The notes beneath the pieces were generated by a model, which worked only from the letters and a program-made list of their open reading frames with translations, was not told the DNA's origin and did not search any database. The translations under genes were made by a program, and so were the position numbers. From assembly GCF_022201045.2 (NCBI RefSeq), contig NC_068561.1, positions 18,788,501 to 18,852,500 of the forward strand: a DNA stretch of 64,000 nt, given 5' to 3'. Position 1 is the stretch's first letter, and each line of letters opens with the position of its first letter. The DNA comes from Citrus sinensis (taxonomy: Eukaryota > Streptophyta > Magnoliopsida > Sapindales > Rutaceae). Shown here piece by piece: positions 12,878-26,139 of the stretch.

Positions 12878-14927
12878 GCAACAAAGGCGGAGTGTTTTTT
12901 TTTTTTCCCCGGTTTTAGCTGTTCTTATTGCTCAGACACAAGCAATAGCTGAAAGAGTGAGAATCTGAGACGACTCCTTTATGAATCATTATATGGCTTG
13001 AATAAGGATTTAATTAAATTTTATGAATCATTATTTGGTTTAAAAAATGATTTAATGAAATTAAATTTGATTGCGTTATTTCAGTTTAACCGCGCTTCGC
13101 TTGGAGTGACAGTTACCACTTTAACTACACTACAAATCGGTCCCACCACTATATTCAGATTAAGAGATGACGAAATCAACGTTTTTTTTTTTATATTTTA
13201 ATTTTAAACTAGAGACAAAGTTAGGGTGCATTTGGTATCGCCTTTCACTTGTGTTTTTATTTTTGTTTTATAAATTGGAAATAATCAGTTTTTAATGAAA
13301 AAATATATATATTTGGTTGATTGTTTCTAAAATGATATTTAAAAATAAAAAAGTCAAAATTTAGAAAAGTGAAAAAAAGTATTATAATTAAAAATTTTAA
13401 TAAACTAAATTTTTTAGACATTATATATTTTAATTTTTGTTATCGTAAATTTTTTATTTTATAAAAATGAGACAAAAAATATATATTTTTAGAGAATATA
13501 AAAGTTCTTTAAAAATTGTTAAAATATTACATTATCATTATAGCAAAAAGAAAAAAAAATTAAAATGATTAAATAAATAATAAAATTATATTATAAAGTA
13601 AATATTGGTTGTGGATCCACATGATAAGGGATAGGTTTTTTATTTTCTTATTATGCAAGTAGGATTGTGGAAACTCATTTGAAGAATGAAAATTGAAAAA
13701 CATCAATTTTTTGTTCTCTACTTTAGAGAATGAGAGCAAATCAATTTCTAATAGAAATAAATATTTATTTAAAAATTAGTGAACCAAACAAATTTTAGGA
13801 CAAAAATAATAGTAACATGCAACGTAGCAGTACGGACACAGAGTAATTAATGATTCTATTAGCTGAGGGACAAAACTATGATTGTAATTTATATTTTAAA
13901 TGGCATATTTGTTTAGTGGATAAAACTGTGGCGCAACTGTGATACAACCATTTGATTTACACCTATTCAAGTGGATCCTACTCATTTAAGTGGATCCAAT
14001 AACTGATGCAACTGTAGCACGGTACCACAGTTGCACTGTAACCTGATCCTTGTTTAGTTAACTTTATGAAAAAATTATGTCTCATCAAGAATTTTGTAAA
14101 TGCAAATTGCAAAAATTTATTCCTCACACACACAACTCATCTTTTATAAGCATCAGTCATCACATAGGGGATAAGAAAAGAAATGTCAACCCTAAAAATA
14201 CAAATTATAAATTCACATGATTACTCATATATCACACAAATTAATCAAATTTATTTGCTTTTACACTCAATGAGATACAAAAACATTTTAGTTTAGTTTA
14301 TGGTGATCACAAAATTAATTAATGTAATTGCTAATCCCAACTGTACATGCTTAATCAATAATACGATCACGGTGTTGACGAGCAAGGACAATAACAAATT
14401 GAACACTTCTTTTTAGCCTTTATTTGAAGAAAACAAATTGATTACTTAAACCACACAGAGTAAAAAAAGGACTTGATGATCTTGATAATGTATGTAAACT
14501 AGTCATTCGATCATAGGATAATATTATTCAAAGCAAATGCAGATGATCTGGAAACGACACTATTCAATGTTAACAGAGAAATGCAACAGCTACCTATCTA
14601 GAACAGTGGAATAAGAGACTTGCATTAAGAATCATCTGAAAAACTGCTACCATCCATGAAGCTCAGTTTCACCTAGAGAATAAAAAGAATCTCATTTACA
14701 GACTTCTAAAGCCGACATGTCATCTCACGAAGAACATTGAACTGCTTGAACCTTGCAACACAATTGTATTAGCAACGGTTTAAAACTGGATTAGTACTGA
14801 ATGGTTCCAGGGGTCAAGCAGCTCGATAGAAGATTTCCTCATCTTTCACTTCCTGTTAACTAATCAGCACAGACGATTTCAGGAAAAATTTATGCACATG
14901 CTAGAAGTTTCGAGTTGAGTTTTAGGT
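12878..14927. other. Intergenic region upstream of GABA-T and downstream of the acyltransferase
   Basis: AT-rich. The first few hundred bases are the GABA-T promoter. From about 13217 (GGGTGCATTTGGTATCGCC) to about 13795 (GAACCAAACAAATTTTAGG) the composition and the TTTGGT/ACCAAA ends suggest an old hAT- or MITE-type insertion, not proven. A well-bounded MULE-like MITE lies at 13918-14049. The last part, 14500-14927, is the acyltransferase 3' flank. Confidence 0.5.
13918..14049. mobile_element. MULE-like MITE, copy 1, with 9-base target duplication
   Basis: A 132-base element flanked by a perfect 9-base direct repeat, TTGTTTAGT (13909-13917 and 14050-14058), the size made by Mutator-type transposases. 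The ends are imperfect inverted repeats: GGATAAAACTGTGGCGCAAC on the left against GGATCAGGTTACAGTGCAAC read inward from the right. It is closely related to 57863-58012. It has no coding capacity. Confidence 0.75.
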
Positions 14928-17900
14928 CTACAAACCAGACCCAGATGCAGGATTGTGACCAGAAGAACCCCCTGGAGTGAATACAGGAAGCTGGTTCGAG
15001 GCTGAATCCCTTTTGAATCTGGATTCTCGAGACAAGTGGAGTGCAGTCCTCTCCTGGTTCAAACTCCTGTCATTTCTTAAATTATCCCTAATCGGGACAC
15101 TCAAAAGTGGACCACCAAAGAAAATGGAGTCTCCTGTGTACATCAGCTTTTCTGCTTGCTGCACTGGAGCCCTTGGTGCTGAAGAAGAAGACTCATGTGA
15201 TGGAATAACTGGCCTTCTACTTTGACTGCTAACTTGTGCACTAGAAGATGGCAATCCTATTTGCAAGGATGATCTGTTTCCAACATCTGATGCTGATATT
15301 GGAACCGATACATACCTCCCAGCTTCTTGGTCCCAAACAACAGAAGTCCTTTTAACATCTCTAAGAAGAGAAGCAGCAGGAGCTGACAGCAGCAATGGAT
15401 CAGTTACACCTCCCTTTTGCATTATCTTTTCATCAAATCCAGATGAAGTGTGGGTAACTGAGAGGTTGTTGGTGCTAGGAAATGGTGCCTTTGAAGTTAC
15501 TGGACGATCAGGAATGCCAGGAACTGAGGTGGCTGCACTAATACGATTCAAAGGATGAGCTTGCGGCAGAGGACTAAGAGTGACCGACTCATGGATGTGG
15601 CTTGGACTGCTGAAGCTGCTCATACTTTGAGTCCCAGTTTCATATTCATCCCGGCTACCTTGACTGGGGGCACATGAATTTCTCACAGGTGACAATCTCA
15701 TCTCATTCTTGTTCCCTTTATTTGCTCCCATATCTGTGCTAACACTACTTCGGACACTCATATTGCCACTGGAGCTAAATTCTGAATCGGGATGCCGATT
15801 ATCAACAGGCCGTAAAACAGACGATGATGCCCTGGCCTTGGCTGCAGCCCTCATGGCCTCACTGGAATCTAACTTTGCAAGCTTCCAAGCACTAATACGA
15901 ACAGATCTTTTGGGTACCTTTTGCCCTCTTTCTGCAACTCCAGCTGCATCTGGATCAACAGTTGATGGAACCATTCCAGGCTCCAAGTGGGGTACAACTT
16001 CATCCTAACGAACACCATATTCAAAACAAAAGTGTTAATACCATTCAATCACACTTGAAAAGTTTGCTTCAATGTATAAGGTTACGGGCACAGAAGGTTT
16101 GTAACACCTGATAATCGACAAATACCCTAGGAGGGGTACACCAACCCCCCTTATACTGCAGGCCCAGAGAACTTCCACCACTTACACCAGTTGTCGCAGA
16201 TCCCGACGGAGAGTATAGCACATTTGGCAGTTCCTCATCCACAGATGCTCCAGCAGGCGCCTCACTCATTGCTCTCATTGCTACAACATACTCATAGGTC
16301 GTGATACCCTAAATCCAATATAAAAATCAAAAATCAAATTGAAAATTTTAGATTACCACAGAAATTGTCCCTTGCCTCTCTATAATCTACTAGTCACCTC
16401 ATTATTTTTCCTTTCCAATACTCCAATTAATCACCAAATGGAAGAAGATTAATGACCCAAATTCAGTCAGATATTTTCATAAAATTCCAAACAACTCATC
16501 CATTTTCCAACTGACCAAACAGAGCACAAGGGAAATGATAGCAGTATGAAGTTTCTTAGTCACTGACCTTTCTGATGAGTATCATGTGGAAAAAGAAGAG
16601 TTCACCCAGAGGTATACAAGCAAGCATAGAAACCGCGGTACAGATAGCCTGCAGAATTTATTCAGCATTAGCACAGTATTTTCACAAGTAAATGTAATTA
16701 ATCATTAGACTTGTCTCACACAATATGTACCACAACAGTTGCAAATGGAGCACGAGAGAAACCATCTCCAAGTCTGTCAATAATTTCAGTCTCCATGCTC
16801 TTCTTATTAACAAAGCAACGCACAAGGACAGCAATACCAACACCTGCTTCAATAACAAGCTGAAGCACAGAGATATTGAAAGATGATCAGTATTGTGAAG
16901 TAAAATCTAGTCAAATGATAAAATATTAGACTGCACATACCCAAACAAGACTGATGGCCATAAGTGAGATAAAAGTCACATAATTTTTGTGTCCCACACA
17001 ATTGTTAAGCCACTGCAGCCATAAAATATTTTGAGGTCAAGATCCAATTTTAAAAGAAAGAGTGAGGAAGAAACAACTAGATGATGCTTAATCCAAAACA
17101 AATTGAGATAATCGAAGATAAGTGCTTGTAAAGAGCACTTGGAACAACATGAAGATATACCCGGCAGTGATGATCAAAACCGTCCACACATTTATCACAA
17201 CTTCGGCAATGTTTGCTGAACCTGCGAACCTGCAGCCAGGAAGGCTTTCGTGTCTATTTAAGAATTCCAAATCAACATGAGGTATCCCTCAACTAGAGAT
17301 CAAGAATTCCAAGACAAGAAGTGTTTCACGGTTCGTATAAATGGCAAAAGTAGCACAAGTCCAATAAAATATTCAAGGGGTAAGAATCTAATAGAAACAT
17401 CAATCAAATGAATCAGTAAGGGTGTGAATATTAATCTCTGTCTGTTATAATACAAGATAAGCAATATATGGTCCTACTACACTAATATATTTGTTATAAA
17501 GTAATGTGGGTGTCAGCTAGTTCAGTTGGAAAAACCTCGTGTTAATACGAAAGGTCTGGAGTCCGAACCCTGCTCACATGGTGGCGAGGGAATTTAATTG
17601 CTAGTCATGCTATGATTTAAAATGAAGTAAAGAAAACAATGTTACACCTCAGCATTGCATAGTGTGCAGAACAATGCATCATCGCCGTTGCCCTGTTGCT
17701 CAGCTGCTGCTTCCTCTTTACGGCAATCTTCACGAACAAATAATGCACAGAAGATTCTTCCATTGATGTTACAGGATTTTCTGGTTGCCGGTTTTCCTGG
17801 TATGTCTGCACCACCCATATCCCCTACTGAGCCTTTCTTACTAGAGTTAGCCGCTGCTAGGGAACTTCGGGAAACCGATGATGGGGAAGAATGTGGCACA

Positions 17901-18475
17901 TTGCCAAATTCATTAAATGCTCTATCCATGTCCACTGATGGTAACCTAGGATTTCTCTTAGTTTTTTCAGTCCCTTTTCCATCAAATTTAGACATTATGC
18001 CAGGATCTGCAGGGTTAATTGCTGTACACCTGACATAAAGAATGAATACAAGGAGTGCCTGCAATGCCACACCAACAATACAGGGGATAATAAATGAAGG
18101 CCAGGTTTCTTTGTGCAGAAAAGAAAACATATGTCTATGATCATGCTACTGAAAAAGCTCCTGAAATAAATCCATTTTTCTTCATTTGGGCAGAAACAAA
18201 AAATTATATTTTCACATTGATCAACTATATTTGTGTATTTTGCGCTTCAAACACAAGACAGTTTCACATCTGATGATCATCATCCACTATTCATCTAGAA
18301 AAGTCGTGTAAAATGTATAAGCTGAAAAAGCACTATCATAGACCATAGTTGTCAAACCCATATGCGCCGGCTGGTCCTCAATTTGTTCTTTTATCAAGGA
18401 ATGGGAGTAAACTGGGTGAACCACAAATTTCCATTAGGAACAGCTTATCCAGGTTAGACTGCCAGCCTTTTTCTC

Positions 18476-18520
<45 letters not shown>

Positions 18521-19931
18521 GATGCCTTAATAAGAATAGAACCTTGTTGTCATACATGGAATGAACAGTCCCAACTACCAATCCTCATTTTAAGTTTACA
18601 CAGTAGACATTGATCTTTTTGATTTTTCTGTTTGATAATCCAGAAACCTCCCGGTGTAGCTCTGGTTTGAGACTTGCGACTGGTGCAACTTTTATGCCAT
18701 TTCACAAGTATACAATAATAATCTTGAACATATTAAAATAGTAATTTAAAGGGAACTCACATACCACTGGTGAATAAGTAGCAAACAAAGCATATTCCCA
18801 GATGTGGCCTCCAAGGAAAGGAGCGAAGAAAGCATAGAATGCGACTACTAACAAGCAAAATACAGTAATTGCAACAACCTACGATGATAATATCAAAAGA
18901 AAGCAATGTCAGCTCAAACAAACGGCATCACCAGAATATAAAGGTTGAAAAATCATCAAATGCCACTTTGATAGATAGTGCTACTATTTCTCTGTTTATA
19001 ATACTAGGGCCTCTGCGTGGCATACAAATATCCAGCATGTTAATCCTTAATCCTTATCATGGATACTAACTCCTCCATTACAACAATAGTCTAGTTCAAC
19101 AACACAGAGAATTCCTACCACAAGCTTCAACGAAAGTAACCTGTAAATCTCAATATATAAAATTCAGAATTGTTCATTTCTTTCCCTCAGTAAGCAAACA
19201 GTAAACAAGTTAAACATTTCAATTCGGTACTGATGGTAGAATTACGGAAACCAAGAAATGAGTAATACCCTAAATCCTAACATTAAGATTGTAGCAATGA
19301 CGTATCGCACAGAGCACAACAACAGAATTGTAACCATAACGCATATCCAACACTATTCACGGAACGAGTACAAATGCAGGATAGAAAACCTTAATTGCAG
19401 GACTTAGTTTTCTTGAGTGTTAAAAAATAATAAGACTTGGGGTAGGTTTGTAACAGTTTGTACTTCTACATAATTTTGAAGGCATAACAGCAAAAGCATT
19501 TGTTAAACACCCATTTATATTTAATGGTCAGTGATTCCATGGCGAATGCTGAATTACAACTTACAAGCCGCAAACAAGTGAACAACCCCCAATCCAAGAC
19601 ATATCTGAAGTACAGCTTGGTGAAATTTGTAACCAAGCAAAATATAAACAAGAGCTAAAACCCAACTCCAAAATCAAACAACAAGAAAACTTTAACACAC
19701 ACAATTGAACACAAAGAAATATCCCTTAGAAATAAACAACAAAATATAGAACAAATGAGAACCCACATTTAAACCATTTTGAAGAGAACCCCAGATTAGG
19801 CAACCATTGACTTAAATACAAAGAGAAGTCAAAATTTAAGTAAAAAAGAATCTCACAAAACAGAGTGATAGTATAGCGTAAAATACCTGAAACGTGTGTG
19901 CAGGTAGTTGCCATCCATGTTTTCTCACCAT
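14928..19931 (-). CDS. DHHC-type protein S-acyltransferase (PAT19/20/22 group)
   Basis: Transfers palmitate to cysteines of target proteins at a membrane. Nine exons: 19931-19887, 18878-18765, 18058-17648, 17229-17161, 17012-16941, 16859-16731, 16648-16568, 16308-16108, 16004-14928, giving 732 residues. It starts [15 protein letters not shown]. Two membrane segments precede the catalytic part (about 16-37 and 50-63) and two follow (about 222-252 and 282-303). The cysteine-rich domain reads [21 protein letters not shown] across exons 4 and 5, with the catalytic DHHC at 209-212. The TTxE motif (TTYE) is at 310-313. A long Ser-rich tail fills the last exon and is probably cytosolic and disordered. 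Among Arabidopsis proteins At4g15080 and At3g22180 fit best by N-terminus and by neighbours (FAR1 and FHY3). Intron 2 holds a microsatellite and intron 3 a SINE-like repeat. Confidence 0.92.
17505..17600 (+). repeat. tRNA-derived SINE-like sequence in acyltransferase intron 3
   Basis: Reads as a pol III head: a box A-like GTCAGCTAGTTCAGTTGG followed about 40 bases later by a box B-like GGTCTGGAGTCCGAACCC. It lies antisense to the host gene. It cannot fold as a complete tRNA (no acceptor stem match or CCA-side pairing), so a SINE head is the better reading. The 3' end is not clear. Confidence 0.5.
18476..18520. repeat. Compound microsatellite (GT)n(AG)n in acyltransferase intron 2
   Basis: About twelve GT units pass directly into ten AG units, on the plus strand. 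A site like this is commonly length-polymorphic. It lies in a long intron away from the splice sites, so no effect on the protein is expected. Confidence 0.95.
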
Positions 19932-22900
19932 AACTGTCAAAATTCTCCCACCTTAAAACCCACAGAAACCCTAACACACACGGTGAACCTAGAAGAGACA
20001 GACAGAAAGAGACACAGTAAATTGAAGTTCCCACTTCCCAGTTCGGCACTTCCCCCTGTAAAGCAAAAAAGCAAAAATGATAAACACATAATAAATATTA
20101 AAAAAAAGAAAGATAAATGTCACTAATGAAATGAGTAGCTGATAGTCTTACTTGTCCAGCATTTAAATAAATAATATATAAAAATAAATAAAATAAAGAA
20201 TACCCCGATATAGAGGTTAGACGAAAGCAGGAAAGCAGTAGTCCAAAGAAAGAAACAAAAACCAAGTGGAAAGGGTTGAAAGGAAAAACACGAACGACAA
20301 AACAAAAGAAAGACGTTGACGATATTTATTTATTTATCTATTTTTAATAATAAATGGGGGACACACGGTTTTATCAAATTTGTTAGCGTTGGACGTGTTC
20401 GTGTTTCCTTGCGTTTTGTGCATTTCGTAACTTTTTTAAAAAATAATTTTTATGGGTTTTTTTTTTCCCCCTCGATATAAAATATTTGGAATCTGCTTCG
20501 TTTTGGTCCAAAAACGGGTTGTGGTTTTATGTCCCCACCATAATTATTTTCTCACTTTTACCTCTTTTAGTATGGTCCCCAGCTGTTACGGTTAGGCCCA
20601 ATGGGCCCATGAGATGCGGTTCAATAGTGTAGTTAGAATGTTTTAGGTTGCACTGATTTTATTTAATTAATAATATTTTAAGTTTCGCAATCTTTATATC
20701 AAAATCGAGTGTCTTCCAATATGTAGCTTACATTATCTGAAAATTATTTTATTTTATTTTTTTACAAGACTCAATTGTCAGTTAATTCAAATAATTGCTG
20801 AATTATGAGAGACTAATTTTGGGTCAATTGTAAGTATGTATATTTTAAGTCTTTATAAGAACTCCAATATTTCTTCTCCTCGTATAAATATAAGTGAGAT
20901 CGATATTTCCTTAAATTTAGTGGAAGAAGATTACCTTAATATAGAGTAAATAATTTAACTTAATATAGCAAATAATTTATCCCCAATCTTTAGACTTGTA
21001 ATTATGCATTCTAGTTGATGAAATAAGACAAAGAAAGAAGATAAATTTTGATCTAGTAAAAGAGGGCTGTGGTGATTAAGGGTGAGAAGTGAGAGTAGAT
21101 GGCTCTATTTTTTTTTCGATTGAGAGTGGAGAGCCGCGTGCGAGATTTGAGAGACACGAAAATCATTTTGTTAACGATTTTGTTAATGTTTAATATTAAT
21201 TTGCCCCTACTACAAAAATATAATTTGTAAAATTGAGGGTGAGACTATTTAAATTTGCTAATTTACTTTCTACACTCTCTTTTTAGTTAAAAAATTTTAT
21301 TATATAAATAATATAAGAAAAAAATACTTAATTAATTCTTTATTCTCTTTCTCTTCTAAATTTGATAAATTCTCATCAATTCGTTTAGATATATTCTTTT
21401 AAATACCAGCTAATTGACATCATCAACCAAGAGGATCAAAACTCACCATTCAAAAATGAACATCAATTAATTTTATTTGCCATAAAAGTTAGTGAATATA
21501 GAAATTAATTTTACCAATCACAAAAGCTAATGAAAATCAAGAAAATTTGTTCATATGTATAAAAAGAATAAAATAGAGTTCATCATGTACTAAGAAAAAT
21601 AACAAAAAATAAAGAATTAAAAAAAGTGAAAATGAGTGTTTATTTTTAATAATTAATTATTTTTTTAAAAATGGGAGTAAAGTCGAATTTGGTAGGTTTA
21701 ATGGTAGGTTTAAAATAGCCCCGCCCTAAAATCAATTCATTATAATATTTTATTTACAAAATTGTTCCTAATTATTCCAAAAATTAACATGAAATTTTAG
21801 CAATGTTTTTTTTTTTTCAATAGGGTCAATCACCCTCAATACCCAGCAAGTTAGAGCTATCCTAATTATGAGCTCATCTCTCAACCAAGTGATACAAGAG
21901 CCAAATCCTAGTAGTCGGAATGCATTGTTGGAATAACTTAAGTGTGTTGGATAAATGAATGAAAGTTCGATGGTAGTTTTGTTTGAAAATAGATAATTAT
22001 TGAGGTGTGTTTTACATTGACATTCAAAAGACTGTTACTTAGATTTATAAGTACCGTCCAATAAATTAGTTTATGAGATATATACCTAGACATCCAAAAA
22101 CATAATTCTCATATCAATTCAAGAAAGAATTTTATAAAAACTCAAAGCACAAACTTTTTTCTATTAAATCTATACAAGTATCTAAATTTTACATGAATGA
22201 TGTAGTGGTAGTACCACATTAGGACTAGGGGATTGAAGCCCAACTTGACTTTTTAAAAGTTACAAATTTAATTAGATATTTATCCCATTTTAATTTGATT
22301 TACCATAAAATCCATGCTAAAAATTAGAAATAACCAAATATTAGGTATTTATTTTTACATTTCCAACCCACTAAGAAAATTTGTTATTTTGAAATTCCTC
22401 CGGCCTAACTCTCCTCACACTCACCAGAAAAAAAAAAAAAAAGAAACTATTTTACCTTATTGTATTTATCCAAATGATTTTTCTTTAATGGATCTTATGA
22501 CACTTCAAGTTCAACTTAATGTATATATTATGGAGTGGGTTTTGATAAAAAAATTTCAAAATTGAAAGGGATTGATAAACTATCAAGAAAAATAGTTAAT
22601 ACTAAAAAGGATAAATTGTATTCATTAATTTATTTATTGATTTTACTAGTTCTCATTACTATAGTAAGAAAAAGCATTTTCAGCTATTAATTTTATGAAA
22701 AATCATTTGCGAAATCAAATGAGAGATCAATGATTGAGTGATATTATTGTTGTATATATATAAAAAGAATTATCTTGTATTCTTAATGATAAAGTTATTC
22801 TTCAACATTTTTAATATATGAAAACAAGTCGAGGTCAGTTACAAATATACTGAATTGAATATATTAATAAATTTTTATTTTAATATTTGTTATTTATTGA

Positions 22901-23340
22901 AAAAATTTTAAATTATATTATTATTTAAATTTAGCTTCCGTTAGATTAAATTTTTGGCATCTCCACTGGTACAACGTATCAAATTTTTCTTGATATGGAA
23001 ATAAACTTTTTGCGACGATATGATAATTTGTAAAGGAGTCAGTTTAACCTTTAAGCTCCTAATTTGTTTTTTAAAAAAAATCAGTTAGCGACTAAAAGAA
23101 TGATTTAGACCATTTTAATTACGATCTGAAAGCCAACAGACCAATTACAACAAATAAATTAAAATAAGCCTCTCATCTCAAAGACATACATTCTCACAAC
23201 TACAGTTAATTAATCACAAAGGAGCGTGTGTTCATTCAATTAACAACAGCCGCGTGTGAAGCCATTTTAGTCTTAAAAAAAAAAAATTAAATAAAAAGTT
23301 GCAAGTCCTTTCACTGCTCCGATGTGGATGCCAGCAAGGC
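19932..23340. other. Intergenic region between the acyltransferase and the FHY3-like gene
   Basis: The first 400 bases are the leader and promoter side of the acyltransferase (minus). The rest is strongly AT-rich with no convincing open frame. Short stretches near 21822-21920 and 22195-22262 (GTAGTGGTAG...GGGGATTGAAGCCC) resemble decayed tRNA-derived repeats. Composition turns GC-richer after about 23300, where the FHY3-like promoter begins. Confidence 0.55.
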
Positions 23341-23357
23341 CTTTTAACACGCGTCAC

Positions 23358-23583
23358 ACGCGCCAAGGACAGTTCAATGTTCCTGCCCGCTGCGGCGTGC
23401 TCATCTGACATCCCGCGACTCTCGGGTCCCGCCACCCATAATCCCGTACCATGCACGTTCAATTCAAATTACCAGACTGCCACCGAACGTAATCGACACG
23501 CGCGTTGCGTGTGTGAGGCGAGTGGGGAAACAAAAACAGGAAACGAGAGTCAGATTGGGACAATTGACGATACGAAACCCTAA
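23358..23583 (+). promoter_or_regulatory. Promoter elements of the FHY3-like gene: two CACGCGC sites and a telo-box
   Basis: CACGCGCC at 23358-23365 and CACGCGC at 23497-23503 match exactly the core FHY3/FAR1-binding site (FBS) described for FHY1/FHL in Arabidopsis. A telo-box AAACCCTAA follows at 23575-23583, and a CT-rich leader starts near 23690. The same pair of motifs, in the same order, precedes the FAR1-like gene. Binding by the encoded proteins is an inference. Confidence 0.5.
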
Positions 23584-23589
23584 AACACA

Positions 23590-26139
23590 GCGAAAAATTT
23601 GGGGCCAAAAAAGCAATCGCCACTCGCTCTATCCCCTCGCGTGAGAAATTTCTTGGTTTTGCTCTCCCAGACAGATCGAAGCCGAAGCGCTAGAGGTCGA
23701 AACATTCACTTTCTTTCTCTCTTTCATTGCAAAATTCTTCTCAATTTTTGAAATTCTCCTTTCATAATCCGTAGAACTCGAGCTTTATTTTTCTTTTTTT
23801 CTTTTTTCAAATTTTTTGTGAGATTCTTTCTGGGTGTTATTTGTTGTTATTATGTTAGGTGAAATTACCAATATAGCTTGGAAAAGCTAATTAATTGATT
23901 GAAACAGCTCAGCTCATCTAAGCTTGACTGCTATTGTGCTTGTGCTTTAAATTTAGTTTGAAATGTAAGAAGAAATAGACAAACATTGGGTCCAGTAGAA
24001 TCATTACTGTTTTTTTTTTACGTTTAGGTTCTTAAGCAAATTGAGCTGTGATTGAAGGGCTTTATAAAGTTTTGGACCAGCTGTTTGGAGTATAAGTTTG
24101 GAGCTGAGGTGTGAATGTACTTGAATTTGGTATTGCTGATGAAAATAAGAATAAATGAGCTAAATTAATCCACTTAGTATTAGTTGAAAGCTAAATGTGT
24201 TGTTGGATTGCATGATTTGAAACAATGACCCTGAAATTTGTCCATTTTGTTTTACTCAACGTGCTAAAAGTCTACATAACGAGTTGCCTTTCTCAATGCT
24301 TGCACGTGTTAAGATAGGAGTAATTGCTTTTATTTTGTGATTATCAAGGGCAGCAGAAAGTGAGTAGTTGTTATTTGTCTTGCATATTAGGTAACATTAA
24401 GTGCAGCGGATATTTTGTTTGATCTTTCTGGATTCTACTAGAAAGAATTGGTGATTTGATGGATATTTAGGCTATTGTCTGCTTGGTGCTCATATTGTCT
24501 GAAACATATGAATTGTAAGTTGATGCTCTGGATAGGTAGGAAATAGACAGAGGTTGTCGCTTAGTGCAAGAGGCGAAAAAATGACATCCCATATTTTATT
24601 GTTCCTAGAATTGAAGTATATGATAATGAATGGAGTAATTACTCAAGAGGACATTGTTACTGGTTTCACGACTTCATTGCTGGGCTCAATCTTCATTCGT
24701 CGACTCAGTAAGTAATTAGGATCCTTAGTAGCTTGTAACTGCTGTAGCAGAAATCTTGCCAAGAGCGCTGACTTGTTTAAGGATGGTGTTCCTATGCATG
24801 TAGAAGTTGATTCTAATGGTATTAGCTATCTGAGAATTTTGATCCTAGAAAATATTTATGATCGTCGGTGGCTATGTAATAACTAATAATTATTCTTTTT
24901 TCTAATAAAAAGTGCTGTGTGTAGTCTCTTGGTGTGCTTCAAAGATTTTATTGCCTTTTCCAGGGTCATCTTGGTATTGAAATGATCAACTCCTTTCACA
25001 CACAGCAGTTTTGGTTGATATATGTGTATATACATTTTCTTTCAGAAAAATAGGAAATAGGCAATATGTTACAGTTCATGAGAACTCCAAAATAAGATGG
25101 CAGGAGGTAGTTGTAAAGATCTCATTTTACAGAAATGTGTTTTGGTAAGTTATGCAGATTTGTTGACAAACTTTGCATTATTTGCGAGTGCACTTATTGG
25201 AGATTTTGTTGCTGATCAAACACTAAATAATGTGATTTTTTTTTTTTTTTGGGTTCGTTTTGACCTAATTGGGCAGCCTTTTTGCTTCCCATGCTTCTTT
25301 CTGCCTTGGGTATTTGGAGGCAAACCTACTTTCTGCTGCTTAAAAGCTCAGCCATTTTAAATCATGTCAAATTAGCAATTTTTTGTGATGTTAGATCTTC
25401 CTTTGAGTCAATTTGGCAAGTTAATTGCAGACTCATAATGTTTTGACCTTTTTCCATAAAGTATATATTTATATGTTCTGGAGCTCTAAACTACTATGCT
25501 GATTTTTTCTTTATTATCACTTTTTAAGATTAAATTTTAATTGATTGCAACGGATTTTTAAATGTAGCGCATGCTCTTTATGTTGCTTTTAATGTTACCT
25601 TTTTAAATTAGGATGTATTTGTTGTCATATTTCTAAAATACGCCTTTATGTAATAAGTAATATGTGATTCGTTTTTCATAAATGACTGAGATGGAAAAAT
25701 GGGTGTTGGGCTGGTGGGAAGCTTCTATGATTATAATTTTATGGTTCAGAAAGTGGAAATTTGGTTTGTTGAACAATGTATGATTTGATAGCCAATGAGT
25801 GCAGTGGAACACTGTTTTACCAGTGTGTTCGAATAGGCACAAAGTAGACTGAAGTTTGATTACAGCCAGAGCTACATTTAAATTAAACAATCCAGAGTTG
25901 GAAGTTCTTAGTGCTTTATTATATTTTTCAATTGCTTGGTTGGCATTCGTCACTTTTAATTTTTTTTACCTATTCAGTATTTGCACATCTGGAGACTTGC
26001 TAAAATTAACTGTGATTCTCATTCTTATTGATTCTATTGTTGTAGGTTGGAACATCTAATGTACATAATGCATACATGTTTCTTCTCATACTTTCAGGTG
26101 TCCTTGGAACATAGTTTGTAGAGTAACAAAATTTTCATC
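23590..26139 (+). other. 5' leader region with intron(s) of the FHY3-like gene
   Basis: A CT-rich leader near 23620-23830 is followed by about 2.2 kb of intron-like sequence. A clear acceptor CTTTCAG|GTGTCC ends at 26097 and leaves a 42-base leader segment before the ATG. The FRS2-like gene has a matching acceptor and leader (TTTCAG|GTGCCTTTGG at 37607), so this leader intron probably predates the tandem duplication. No separate gene is seen here. Confidence 0.55.

Noticed and set aside
17505-17600. Possible tRNA gene
   Set aside because: Box A and box B are present, but the flanks do not pair as an acceptor stem and no sound anticodon arm can be drawn; a SINE head fits better.
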